From Lysobacterales bacterium (GTDB taxonomy: Bacteria; Pseudomonadota; Gammaproteobacteria; Xanthomonadales; Ahniellaceae): a DNA stretch of 64,000 bases. Of this stretch, positions 56,180-64,000 are shown piece by piece (within the stretch, counting starts at the first letter, position 1; every line of letters begins with the position of its first letter). A program made the position numbers and the translations under genes. Under the pieces are notes generated by a model. That model was given only the letters and a program-made list of their open reading frames with translations. It did no database searches and was not told the origin of the DNA. The stretch is taken from the NCBI GenBank assembly GCA_016721845.1, contig JADKHK010000005.1:124001-188000 (forward strand), read 5' to 3'.

Positions 56180-57355
56180 GTGAAAATCCTCGTCGTCGCG
56201 ACCAAGTCGCCATGGCCGCCCGACGATGGCGGTCGGCTGGTGCTGTGGACGATGTTGCAGGGCCTGCGCGCGGCCGGGCACGAGTTGATGTTGATCGCGC
56301 CCGCCGATTCGTCGCCGCCGCATCGACAGGCGCAGGTGGACGCGGCCCTGCGCGAGGTCTGCTTGCCGCGACTGTTCGATGTGCGACCACGCAGCTGGCT
56401 CGTCGCGATCATCCTGTCGCTGCTGCAAGGGCGCGCGCTGAGCCTGGTGCGACATCGTCATGGCGTGCTGCTGCACGCTGTACAGGCGGCGCTGACGAAT
56501 TGGCGGCCGGACGTGGTGCATGTCGAGCAGTTGCAGGCCTGGGCGCACGCGGCACCCGCTCGGGCGGCGGGCGTGCCGGTGTTGCTGCGCATGCAGAATG
56601 TTGAGTCGTCGTTGTGGCGACAGGTCGCGCGCGCGCGCTGGCGGGCTTGGCCGCTTTGGTTCGAATCCTGGCGGCTGCAACGCGGCGAGCGCAGGGCGAT
56701 GCAGGCCGCGGCGGCGGTGCTGGCCTTGACGGCGCCCGATGCCTTGGCGCTGAAGGCGATCGCCGGGCCGGCTGCCGATGCAGTGTCGACCATCGCCCCG
56801 GCGTTTCCGTTGCGGCTGCCGGCCGCGCCTGCGGTCGCGGGCGAACCGGCCCTCGTGCTGTCCGGCAGTGCCGGGTGGTGGCCGAACCGCGCCGCGCAAC
56901 AGTGGTTTCTGCAGCGCGTTCTGCCCGCACTGCGGGCTGCAGGCGTTTCTGGCTGCCTCCACATCTACGGCGGCGCGCCGGTCGATGGACCGGGCGTGGT
57001 CTGGCATCGCGCACCGGCCGACGCGATCGACGCCTTTCCCGAAGGGGCGATCGCCGTCATTCCGCTGCAGGTCGGGTCGGGCATTCGCATGCGCATCCTC
57101 GAGGCCTGGGCGCGCGGTCTGGCGGTCGTCGCGAGCCCGACCGCTGCAGCGGGTCTCGCCGTCGTATCGGGACGCGAATTGCTGATCGCCGACACGCCGG
57201 CGGCATTCGTCGCCGCCATCCAGCGACTGCAGACTGACCCCGGCCTGCGTGAGCGCTTGATCGCCGGCGGACGGGCCTATCTGGCACGCCATCACGACCC
57301 CGAGACGCAGACGCGACTGCTGCTGGCGCGCTACGTGTCGGTGACTCCGGGATGA
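56180..57355 (+). CDS. Family 4 glycosyltransferase
   Basis: 391 residues with the same plan as its divergent neighbour. It begins MKILVVATKSPWPPDDGGRL. The middle has MQNVESSLWRQVAR, and the C-terminal donor site has VLSGSAGWWPNRAAQQWFL and AVIPLQVGSGIRMRILEAWARGLAVVAS. The acceptor is not evident. Both enzymes share the GSG-x5-LEA arrangement and could be consecutive transferases of one polysaccharide repeat. Confidence 0.85.
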   Translation: MKILVVATKSPWPPDDGGRLVLWTMLQGLRAAGHELMLIAPADSSPPHRQAQVDAALREVCLPRLFDVRPRSWLVAIILSLLQGRALSLVRHRHGVLLHAVQAALTNWRPDVVHVEQLQAWAHAAPARAAGVPVLLRMQNVESSLWRQVARARWRAWPLWFESWRLQRGERRAMQAAAAVLALTAPDALALKAIAGPAADAVSTIAPAFPLRLPAAPAVAGEPALVLSGSAGWWPNRAAQQWFLQRVLPALRAAGVSGCLHIYGGAPVDGPGVVWHRAPADAIDAFPEGAIAVIPLQVGSGIRMRILEAWARGLAVVASPTAAAGLAVVSGRELLIADTPAAFVAAIQRLQTDPGLRERLIAGGRAYLARHHDPETQTRLLLARYVSVTPG

Positions 57356-57395
57356 CCCGGTATCATCTCGCCCTGTCCTCGTCCTGCGCGTGCCC

Positions 57396-58568
57396 ATGTT
57401 GACCTTGATTCGAAACGCCACTGTCTTTGCGCCCGCTGCCCTGGGCCGGCGCGATCTGCTGGTTGGTGGCGGCCGACTGTTGTGGATGGGCGATGCGGCC
57501 GAAGCCGCTGCTGCGACCGCGATCGCGACCGAGGTGGTCGATCTGCGCGGGCGTCGCCTGCTGCCGGGTTTCGTCGATGGTCATGCGCATCTGACCGGCG
57601 GTGGCGGTGAGGCCGGTGCGCATACCCGCGTGCCGCCGCTGTCGCTGTCGCGTTACACGCTGGCCGGCGTCACCTCGGTGGTCGGCGTGCTCGGCACCGA
57701 CGACACCACGCGCAGCACGCGCGAACTGGTCGCGACGGTGCACGGATTGCGCAACGAAGGCCTGAACGCCTGGGCCTATACCGGCGGCTATCACTTGCCG
57801 CTGGCGACCCTGACCGGCAGCGTGCGCGACGATCTTGCCTTCATCGATGGCCTGATCGGGGTCGGTGAACTCGCAATCTGCGACCACCGTTCCAGCCAGC
57901 CGACACTGGACGAATTGCTGCGCGTCGCGGCCGATGCCCATGTCGGTGGTCTGCTCACCGGCAAGGCCGGCGTGCTGCATCTGCACCTCGGCGACGGCGC
58001 GCGCGGCTTGTCGCTGGTGCGCGAGGCGCTGGCCGGCAGCGAACTGCCGGCGCGGGTGTTCCATCCGACCCATGTCAATCGCCGCAAGGCACTGTTCGAC
58101 GAAGCGGTCGCGCTGGCGAAGCAGGGCTGCACCATCGACATCACCGCGTTTCCGGTCGACGAGAACGAAGACGCCTGGCCCGCCGACGAGGCGCTGCTGC
58201 GCTATCTCGACAGCGGCGCGCCGGCCGAACGGGTGACTGTCAGTTCCGATGGCGGTGGCTGCCTGCCGCACTTCGACGGTGACGGTCGCGTCGTGCACAT
58301 GGACATTGGTTCACCGAGTTCTCTGGCCGAGACCTTGCGCAACCTGCTGCTGCGCGGGCAGGATCTGGCGCGGGTACTGCCGGCCTTCACGCTCAATCCG
58401 GCGCGCTTGCTGCGTTTGCGCGGCAAGGGCGAGGTAGCGGTCGGTTCTGATGCGGATGTCGTGGTTCTGGACGAGGAGCACCGGGTGAATGACGTGATGA
58501 TCGGCGGACGTTGGCACGTGCGTGACGCGACGGCCGTGGTCCGCGGCACCTTCGAGGACGCGCGCTGA
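57396..58568 (+). CDS. iadA: Isoaspartyl dipeptidase (beta-aspartyl peptidase)
   Basis: 390 residues from ATG 57396 (a GTG at 57390 adds two). The amidohydrolase metal site is GFVDGHAHLTGGGGE near residue 62, with further ligands in HLHLGDG and FHPTHVNR, and Asp in VSSDGGGCLPHF. GEAGAHTRVPPL is specific to IadA-type enzymes. It splits beta-Asp-Arg, the dipeptide released by cyanophycinase, into free amino acids. It overlaps the cyanophycinase gene by 1 bp (TGATG), supporting one operon. Confidence 0.9.
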   Translation: MLTLIRNATVFAPAALGRRDLLVGGGRLLWMGDAAEAAAATAIATEVVDLRGRRLLPGFVDGHAHLTGGGGEAGAHTRVPPLSLSRYTLAGVTSVVGVLGTDDTTRSTRELVATVHGLRNEGLNAWAYTGGYHLPLATLTGSVRDDLAFIDGLIGVGELAICDHRSSQPTLDELLRVAADAHVGGLLTGKAGVLHLHLGDGARGLSLVREALAGSELPARVFHPTHVNRRKALFDEAVALAKQGCTIDITAFPVDENEDAWPADEALLRYLDSGAPAERVTVSSDGGGCLPHFDGDGRVVHMDIGSPSSLAETLRNLLLRGQDLARVLPAFTLNPARLLRLRGKGEVAVGSDADVVVLDEEHRVNDVMIGGRWHVRDATAVVRGTFEDAR

Positions 58569-59407
58569 TGCCGAGCCAGGTCCCCCAGGGCGGCAGCCGC
58601 GGCTGGATCATTCCGATCGGCGGTGCCGAGGAGAAGGAAAACGATCGCGCCATCCTGTCGCGCTTCGTCGATCTGTGTGGTGGTCGTGACGCGGACATCG
58701 TGGTCATCCCGACCGCAAGCAAGCTGGCCGATACCGGCGCGCGCTACGAGGCGATCTTCCGCAGCCTCGGCGTGGGCCGCGTCGACGCCGTCGATTTCGA
58801 CACCCGCCGTGACGCCGAGGAACGTGGTCGCATCGTCCGCATCGAACGCGCCAGCGGCGTGTTCATCACCGGCGGCAACCAGTTGCGTCTGGCGACCCTG
58901 CTCGGCGGCACCTCGGTGGCGCGCGCGCTGCGCCAGAGCAATGCCCATGGCACCCACATCGCCGGCACCAGCGCCGGCGCGGCGTTTCTCAGCGAACACA
59001 TGATCGCGTTCGGCGAAGAAGGCGCGACACCGATCGCCGGCAGCGTGCGCCTGGCACCGGGCCTCGGCCTGACCAATCGCTTCATCATCGACCAGCATTT
59101 CCGCCAGCGCGACCGTCTCGGTCGCCTGACCACGGCGCTGGCCTACAACCCCTTCGCGATCGGCATCGGCCTCGACGAGGACACCGCGGCCTTCATCGCG
59201 CCGGACAACACGGTGGAAGTCGAAGGCAGCGGCGGCGTCACCATCGTCGACGCATCGGAACTCGAGTTCTCGTCGATGGACCAGGTCGACGAGGGCGAGC
59301 CGGTCTGCCTGCTCGGCCTGCGCCTGCACGTGCTGGTGCGTGGCGCGACCTTCAATCTGCATACACGGCGCGCGTCCGCCGGCCGGATCGCCTTCGTCAA
59401 AGCCTGA
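58568..59407 (+). CDS. cphB: Cyanophycinase
   Basis: 279 residues. The serine-peptidase-like fold of the S51 family has the nucleophile elbow GTSAGA with Ser135, preceded by FITGGNQLRLA. IIDQHFRQRDRLGRL gives the conserved His/Arg region. It cuts the cyanophycin polymer (poly-Asp with Arg side chains) to beta-Asp-Arg dipeptides. No signal peptide is seen, so it acts on intracellular granules. It sits between the dipeptidase and the synthetase genes. Confidence 0.92.
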   Translation: MPSQVPQGGSRGWIIPIGGAEEKENDRAILSRFVDLCGGRDADIVVIPTASKLADTGARYEAIFRSLGVGRVDAVDFDTRRDAEERGRIVRIERASGVFITGGNQLRLATLLGGTSVARALRQSNAHGTHIAGTSAGAAFLSEHMIAFGEEGATPIAGSVRLAPGLGLTNRFIIDQHFRQRDRLGRLTTALAYNPFAIGIGLDEDTAAFIAPDNTVEVEGSGGVTIVDASELEFSSMDQVDEGEPVCLLGLRLHVLVRGATFNLHTRRASAGRIAFVKA

Positions 59408-59461
59408 TCGGGTGCGCAATCGGCTATCGTTGATCTCTCTCGGCCAGGGGTGGAATGCCGC

Positions 59462-62260
59462 ATGCGTATCCTCGATCGTCAGGTCTTCGTTGGTCCGTCG
59501 CTGTATGCCCATTTCCCGGTCATTCGGCTGGAACTGGATCTTGGCGTGCTGGAAGCCTGGCCGACCGCGCGTCTCGGGCCGGCCTTCGTCGAGGCGCTGG
59601 TCGCGGCCTTGCCGGGGCTTGCCGAACACGGTTGTTCCTATCGCGAACCCGGCGGCTTCATCCGGCGCATGAACGAAGGCGAGGGCACCTGGCTCGGCCA
59701 TGTGCTCGAACACGTCGCGATCGAGTTGCAGAACATCGCCGGCGAAGACATGACCTTCGGCAAGACCCGCAGCATCGACGATCGTCCCGGCGTCTACTCG
59801 GTGGTCTACGAATATGCCCAGCGCGAAGAAGGGGTCGAGGCCGGAGAACTGGCGCTGCGCCTCCTCAGTTCGCTGTTGCCGGCAGAGCTGCGCCCAGCCG
59901 ACAGCGTGCCCGACGACTGGCATTGGCCGGATGCGCGCGACAGCTTCATCCGTTATGCGCAGCGGCGTGCGCTGGGTCCGTCGACGGCGTCCCTGGTCAA
60001 GGCCGCGGAAGACCGCGGCATCCCGTGGCTGCGCCTGAACGACCAGTCGCTGGTGCAACTCGGGCACGGCAAATACCAGCAGCGCATTCAGGCGACCGTG
60101 ACCGGCAAGACGCCGCACATCGCGGTCGAACTCGCCAGCGACAAGGAGGAAACCAACAAGATCCTCGGCTCGCTCGGCCTGCCGGTACCGCGTCAGGAAC
60201 TGGTGCAGAGCGAGTCCGGCGCCGTGCGTGCGGCGAAACGCATCGGCTTCCCGGTGGTGACCAAGCCCTACAACGGCAACCACGGGCGCGGCATCTCGAT
60301 CCGCCTGATGAACGACGACGAAGTGATCGCCGGTTTCAACAAGGCCAAGGAGATCTCGCGCTCGGTGATCGTCGAGACCTACCTCGAAGGCGATGATCAC
60401 CGCCTGCTGGTCGTGAACGGCGAACTGGTCGCGGCGACGCGGCGTACCCCGGGGCACGTGGTCGGCGATGGCCGCCACACGATTCGCGAACTGGTCGAGA
60501 TCGTGAACCAGGATCCGCGCCGCGGCATCGGCCACGAGAAAGTGCTGACGCGCATCGAACTCGATGCCCAGGCCGAAATGATGATGACGCGCGCCGGCGT
60601 GAACGCCGATTCGGTGCCGGACGTGGCCCAGGTGATCTACCTGCGCTCGACCGCGAACCTGTCCACCGGTGGCACAGCCACCGACGTCACCGACGTGATC
60701 CATCCCGATAACCGGGACATGGCGGTGCGCGCGATCAAGGCGATCGGTCTCGATGTCGGCGGCGTCGATTTCCTCAGCACCAACATCGCCGAAAGCTACA
60801 AGTCGATCGGTGGTGGCATCTGCGAAGTGAACGCCGCGCCCGGTTTCCGCATGCACGTGGCGCCGAGCGAAGGGCGCTCGCGCGATGTCGCCGGTCCGGT
60901 GATCGACATGCTGTTCCCGACCGGGACGCCGTCGCGGGTGCCGATCGCGGCCCTGACCGGCACCAATGGCAAGACCACGACCGCGCGCATGCTGGCGCAC
61001 GTCGTCAAGATGGCCGGCTACACGCCGGGCCTCACCACCACCGACGGCGTCTACATCGACGGCCAGCGCACGGTCGAGGGCGACATGACCGGTCCGGTCT
61101 CGGCACGCATGGTGCTGGCCGATCCGCAGATCGATTTCGCGGTGCTGGAAACCGCGCGCGGTGGCTTGCTGCGTGCCGGCATGGGCGTGCCCAAGGTCGA
61201 TGTCGGTGCGGTGCTGAACGTGCAGTCCGACCATCTCGGCATGAAGGGCATCGACACGCTCGAGCAACTGGCCGAGGTCAAGCGCATCGTCGTCGAAGTG
61301 GCCGAGCAATGCGCGGTGCTGAACGCCGACGACGCCAACGTGCTGAAGATGGGCGCGTACACCGATGCCAAAGTGATCTGCTACGTCACGATGAATCCGC
61401 AGCACGGCCTGGTGCGCGAACACATCCGTGCCGGCGGCCGCGCCTGCGCGCTCGAAGCCGGCGTCAACGGCCAGATGATCACGCTGTACGACAAGGGCGG
61501 TCACATTCCGCTGCTGTGGACGCATCTGATTCCGGCCACGCTCGAAGGCCGCGCACTGCACAACGTGCAGAACGCGATGTTCGCGGCGGCGATGGCGTTC
61601 TCGCTCGGCATCAAGCTCGATGCGATCCGCCAGGGCCTGCGCACTTTCGACAGCACCTTCTTCCAGGCGCCCGGCCGCATGAACGTGTTCAACGAGCATC
61701 CGTTCAAGGTGCTGTTCGACTACGGCCACAATGCGCACGCGGTCTCGGTGATGGCCGACCTGGCCCAGCGGCTCGACGTGGCCGGACGGCGCATCGTCGT
61801 CGTGGCAGGACCGGGCGATCGCCGCAACGAGGATCTCGTCGACATCGCGAACGCGGTGGCCGGCCGATTCGATCATTACATCTGCCGTCGTGACGACGAC
61901 CTGCGTGGTCGCGACGGCGACGAAGTGCCGAAGCTGATCGCGGCGACGCTGCGTGGCCGCGGCGTGCGCGACGACCAGATCACCCTGATTCCGGATGAGC
62001 AGGAAGCGATCGATGCGGCGCTGCGCATGGGCGAAGCGGGCGATCTCTTGCTGGTCTTCGCGGACGCGTTGGTGCGTTCGTGGAAGCAGGTGATCAAGTT
62101 CCGCCCCGAGGGCGCACCGGCGCGGACCAGCTTGGCCGAGGTCATGTCGGCAGCGCCGGTGGCACAGCCCGTGGTCGAGGAACCAACCGCGGCGGGGAGT
62201 TGGGAAGGCTTGGTCCGTGACGAGCGCGGCGTACGTCTGGCGCGCGAGGACGCCGACTGA
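59462..62260 (+). CDS. cphA: Cyanophycin synthetase
   Basis: 932 residues from ATG 59462 (a GTG at 59450 is possible). The N-terminal CphA-specific domain has LYAHFPVIRLELDLGVLE and GTWLGHVLEHVAIELQNIAG. The ATP-grasp domain (about 210-480) has VVTKPYNGNHGRGIS and GGGICEVNAAPGFRMHV. The Mur-ligase domain starts at ALTGTNGKTTTARML (about 497), with LETARGGLLRAG and YGHNAHAVSVM. It alternately adds Asp to the backbone and Arg to the side chains, using ATP. A 30-40-residue extension at the C-terminus goes beyond the usual end. Confidence 0.95.
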   Translation: MRILDRQVFVGPSLYAHFPVIRLELDLGVLEAWPTARLGPAFVEALVAALPGLAEHGCSYREPGGFIRRMNEGEGTWLGHVLEHVAIELQNIAGEDMTFGKTRSIDDRPGVYSVVYEYAQREEGVEAGELALRLLSSLLPAELRPADSVPDDWHWPDARDSFIRYAQRRALGPSTASLVKAAEDRGIPWLRLNDQSLVQLGHGKYQQRIQATVTGKTPHIAVELASDKEETNKILGSLGLPVPRQELVQSESGAVRAAKRIGFPVVTKPYNGNHGRGISIRLMNDDEVIAGFNKAKEISRSVIVETYLEGDDHRLLVVNGELVAATRRTPGHVVGDGRHTIRELVEIVNQDPRRGIGHEKVLTRIELDAQAEMMMTRAGVNADSVPDVAQVIYLRSTANLSTGGTATDVTDVIHPDNRDMAVRAIKAIGLDVGGVDFLSTNIAESYKSIGGGICEVNAAPGFRMHVAPSEGRSRDVAGPVIDMLFPTGTPSRVPIAALTGTNGKTTTARMLAHVVKMAGYTPGLTTTDGVYIDGQRTVEGDMTGPVSARMVLADPQIDFAVLETARGGLLRAGMGVPKVDVGAVLNVQSDHLGMKGIDTLEQLAEVKRIVVEVAEQCAVLNADDANVLKMGAYTDAKVICYVTMNPQHGLVREHIRAGGRACALEAGVNGQMITLYDKGGHIPLLWTHLIPATLEGRALHNVQNAMFAAAMAFSLGIKLDAIRQGLRTFDSTFFQAPGRMNVFNEHPFKVLFDYGHNAHAVSVMADLAQRLDVAGRRIVVVAGPGDRRNEDLVDIANAVAGRFDHYICRRDDDLRGRDGDEVPKLIAATLRGRGVRDDQITLIPDEQEAIDAALRMGEAGDLLLVFADALVRSWKQVIKFRPEGAPARTSLAEVMSAAPVAQPVVEEPTAAGSWEGLVRDERGVRLAREDAD

Positions 62261-62337
62261 AACCGGTCACACCCGAGCTGTTCGAGGACTCGCGTCGTCT
62301 TACCGGTCCGAACCTGTTCTTCGCGGACTGCGGGGCC

Positions 62338-63990
62338 GTGCTCGACGTGCCCGCGACGACACCGGCGTTCGCGCAGCGATGGGTCGCGCAGGTGCGTGCG
62401 TTGCGGGCCGAACTCGGCTGGCCGGCCGACGCCGCGATCGTCACGCGGCTGCATCGCGATGGTGCGTCGTTCGCTGCCGCCGCCGCCGACGACCAGCTGT
62501 TCACCGCGACCGAGGTCAACGAATTGGCCTGGTTGCGACTGGTCGCGCAGGAGCATGACGCCGCGTGGCCGCTCGCACCGGCGTATCCGGCCGTGTTCGA
62601 TCATGAAGCGGCGCGGCAGACGCTGCAGCGTTCCGCGCTCGCCGAACGCGCGCCGCGCCTGATGGCGTTGCTGCAGGAAGCGCAGCGGCGCGCGCTGGGC
62701 GTGCTCTGCGACGACGAGATGTTCAGCCTCGGTGGTGGCCACGGCAGCCGGACCTGGCCACTGCAGGCCTTGCCGGAGTCGGTCGACTGGTCGACATTGA
62801 GTGACGTGCCGACCGCCCTCATCACCGGGTCGAACGGCAAGACCACGACGGTGCGGCTGGTCGCGGCCATGGCGGCGGCGGCCGGGCGCTCGCCCGGGTT
62901 CAATTGCACCGACGGTGTCTTCGTCGATGGCGAGTGCGTGCTTCGTGGCGACTATTCCGGCCCGGCCGGTGCCCGCGCCGTATTGCGCGATCCACGTGTG
63001 CAAACAGCCGTGCTGGAGACCGCGCGCGGCGGCATCTTGCGGCGTGGCCTGGCGGTACGCCGCGCCGACGCCGCGATCGTCACCAATGTCAGCCCCGACC
63101 ACTTCGGTGAATACGGGGTACACGATCTCGCCGACCTCGCCGACGCCAAACTCGTCGTCGCGCGTGCGCTGGGTCCGGCCGGCACCCTGGTCCTGAATGC
63201 GGACGATCCGCTGCTGGTCGCGAAGTCGGCGGCACTGACGGTGCCGCTGGCGTGGTTCGCACAGGATGATGCGCATCCGCTGCTGCTCGCTGCGCGAGAG
63301 CGCGGTGGCGGCACTTGCGCCGTCGCCGGAGGGCGCCTGCGTCTGTACTGGCGAGGTGTCGCACATGACCTCGGTGCAGTCGCGGCGATGCCGCTGACCG
63401 TCGCGGGCAGCGCCGCGTACAACATCGCCAATCTCGCCGGTGCGGCCCTGCTGGCCGCGGCGCTCGGCATCGGCGTCGAATCCATCGCTGCGGTCTGTCA
63501 GCACTTCGGCGCGCGCCGCGACGACAATCCCGGTCGCCTCGAACGCTGGCGGATCGGCGACGTCGATGTGCTGGTCGATTACGCGCACAACCCGGAAGGA
63601 CTGGAGGGATTGCTGCAGGTCGCCGAACAGTTGCGCAAGTCGCGCGACGCTCGCATCGGTCTGCTGCTCGGTCAGGCCGGCAATCGCGATGACAGCGCGA
63701 TTCGCGCGTTGGCTCAGGTCGCCGCCGCACATCGCCCGAGCCGGATCGTGCTGAAGGACATTCCCGGCATGCTGCGCGGAAGGGCACCCGGCGAGGTGCC
63801 GGGTCTGTTGCGCGAGGGTCTGCTCGACACGGGCTTCGCGGCCGCGGATCTGCACCTCGAACTGGATGAACTGGAAGCGGCGCGGCAACTGTGGTCGTGG
63901 TCACGGCCCGGGGACGTGCTGGTGCTGCCGGTGCACGCCGCCGCAACGCGCCTCGCACTGGCGCAGTGGCTGGATGCACTGCAGCGATAG
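62338..63990 (+). CDS. Mur-ligase-like CphA paralogue lacking ATP-grasp
   Basis: 550 residues from GTG 62338. In-frame conserved-looking sequence upstream (ELFEDSRRLTGPNLFFADCG, from 62257) suggests that translation may begin near a CTG just overlapping the cphA stop, but no standard start codon is available. The Mur-ligase P-loop is ALITGSNGKTTTVRLV. NCTDGVFVDG, ETARGGILRRGLAV, NVSPDHFGEYG and DYAHNPEGLEGLL match the same parts of CphA. No ATP-grasp domain exists, so it can do at most the Arg-type ligation. The substrate is unknown; context ties it to cyanophycin. Confidence 0.8.
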   Translation: MLDVPATTPAFAQRWVAQVRALRAELGWPADAAIVTRLHRDGASFAAAAADDQLFTATEVNELAWLRLVAQEHDAAWPLAPAYPAVFDHEAARQTLQRSALAERAPRLMALLQEAQRRALGVLCDDEMFSLGGGHGSRTWPLQALPESVDWSTLSDVPTALITGSNGKTTTVRLVAAMAAAAGRSPGFNCTDGVFVDGECVLRGDYSGPAGARAVLRDPRVQTAVLETARGGILRRGLAVRRADAAIVTNVSPDHFGEYGVHDLADLADAKLVVARALGPAGTLVLNADDPLLVAKSAALTVPLAWFAQDDAHPLLLAARERGGGTCAVAGGRLRLYWRGVAHDLGAVAAMPLTVAGSAAYNIANLAGAALLAAALGIGVESIAAVCQHFGARRDDNPGRLERWRIGDVDVLVDYAHNPEGLEGLLQVAEQLRKSRDARIGLLLGQAGNRDDSAIRALAQVAAAHRPSRIVLKDIPGMLRGRAPGEVPGLLREGLLDTGFAAADLHLELDELEAARQLWSWSRPGDVLVLPVHAAATRLALAQWLDALQR

Positions 63991-64000
63991 CGGCGCGCCG

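Noticed and set aside
58202..61876. A 1224-codon open frame on the minus strand
   Set aside because: It lies antisense to iadA, cphB and cphA, whose motifs are unmistakable. The composition (His/Asp/Val-rich without motifs) is that of an antisense shadow in high-GC DNA.

Overview
The window looks like chromosomal DNA of a high-GC gammaproteobacterium of the Lysobacterales (Xanthomonadales), probably near Rhodanobacteraceae. The evidence is the glmU/glmS sequences, the style of exported proteins ending in hydrophobic-x-(N/D)-(G/T)-F-E, an IPTL-type sorting tail, and a cyanophycin gene cluster. No rRNA, tRNA or CRISPR array was found. This was read by eye with no database search, so family calls rest on motifs and gene order.

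Left host segment (1-18852). There is a truncated exported reprolysin-like metalloprotease with Calx-beta repeats and two more exported proteins. These are followed by glmU, a polytopic membrane protein, a GtrB/ArnC-type glycosyltransferase and a small ArnE/F-like membrane protein. Next is a six-gene leftward operon: HlyD-type adaptor, MacB-type ATPase, two FtsX/MacB permeases, an NtrC-family sigma-54 activator and an NtrY-like kinase. A textbook sigma-54 promoter (TGGCAC-N5-TTGCA) precedes the adaptor gene. glmS lies divergently and ends in the conserved attTn7 target sequence.

Mobile island (18865-51510). Immediately downstream of glmS is a Tn7-like transposon of about 32.6 kb. Both ends carry TGT...ACA termini and matching TnsB-type sites (consensus near CCTAAAAATAAAAGTTGTA). 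Its core is a leftward operon (AlpA-like HTH protein, tnsA, tnsB, tnsC) facing a rightward operon (an unrecognised zinc/HTH protein and tnsD). A second TniQ-family gene sits alone at the left end. tnsB is split by a -1 frameshift at A_AAT_TTC, exactly between the second Asp and the Glu of its DD(35)E triad. The cargo contains a type I restriction-modification system (hsdR, hsdM, hsdS), a PD-(D/E)XK nuclease with a possible EVE/PUA-like C-terminus, a KAP-family P-loop NTPase, a DUF2384-type protein and an FRG-domain gene. It also contains several exported proteins. The element is littered with insertion sequences: two ISL3 copies (one inside the left-end TnsB site, one inside an IS3 element), an IS3 element inside the FRG gene, two IS91-like copies and an IS30. 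In its present form it is probably immobile, unless tnsB frameshifting is programmed and the interrupted left end still works.

Right host segment (51511-64000). A host gene is fused at its 3' end to the transposon terminus. After it come a LamG-like exported protein, an O-antigen-ligase-like membrane protein, a TPR-like protein and two family-4 glycosyltransferases. Last is a cyanophycin cluster in one direction: isoaspartyl dipeptidase (iadA), cyanophycinase (cphB), cyanophycin synthetase (cphA) and a Mur-ligase-only CphA paralogue. Together these cover synthesis and complete breakdown of the Asp-Arg storage polymer.
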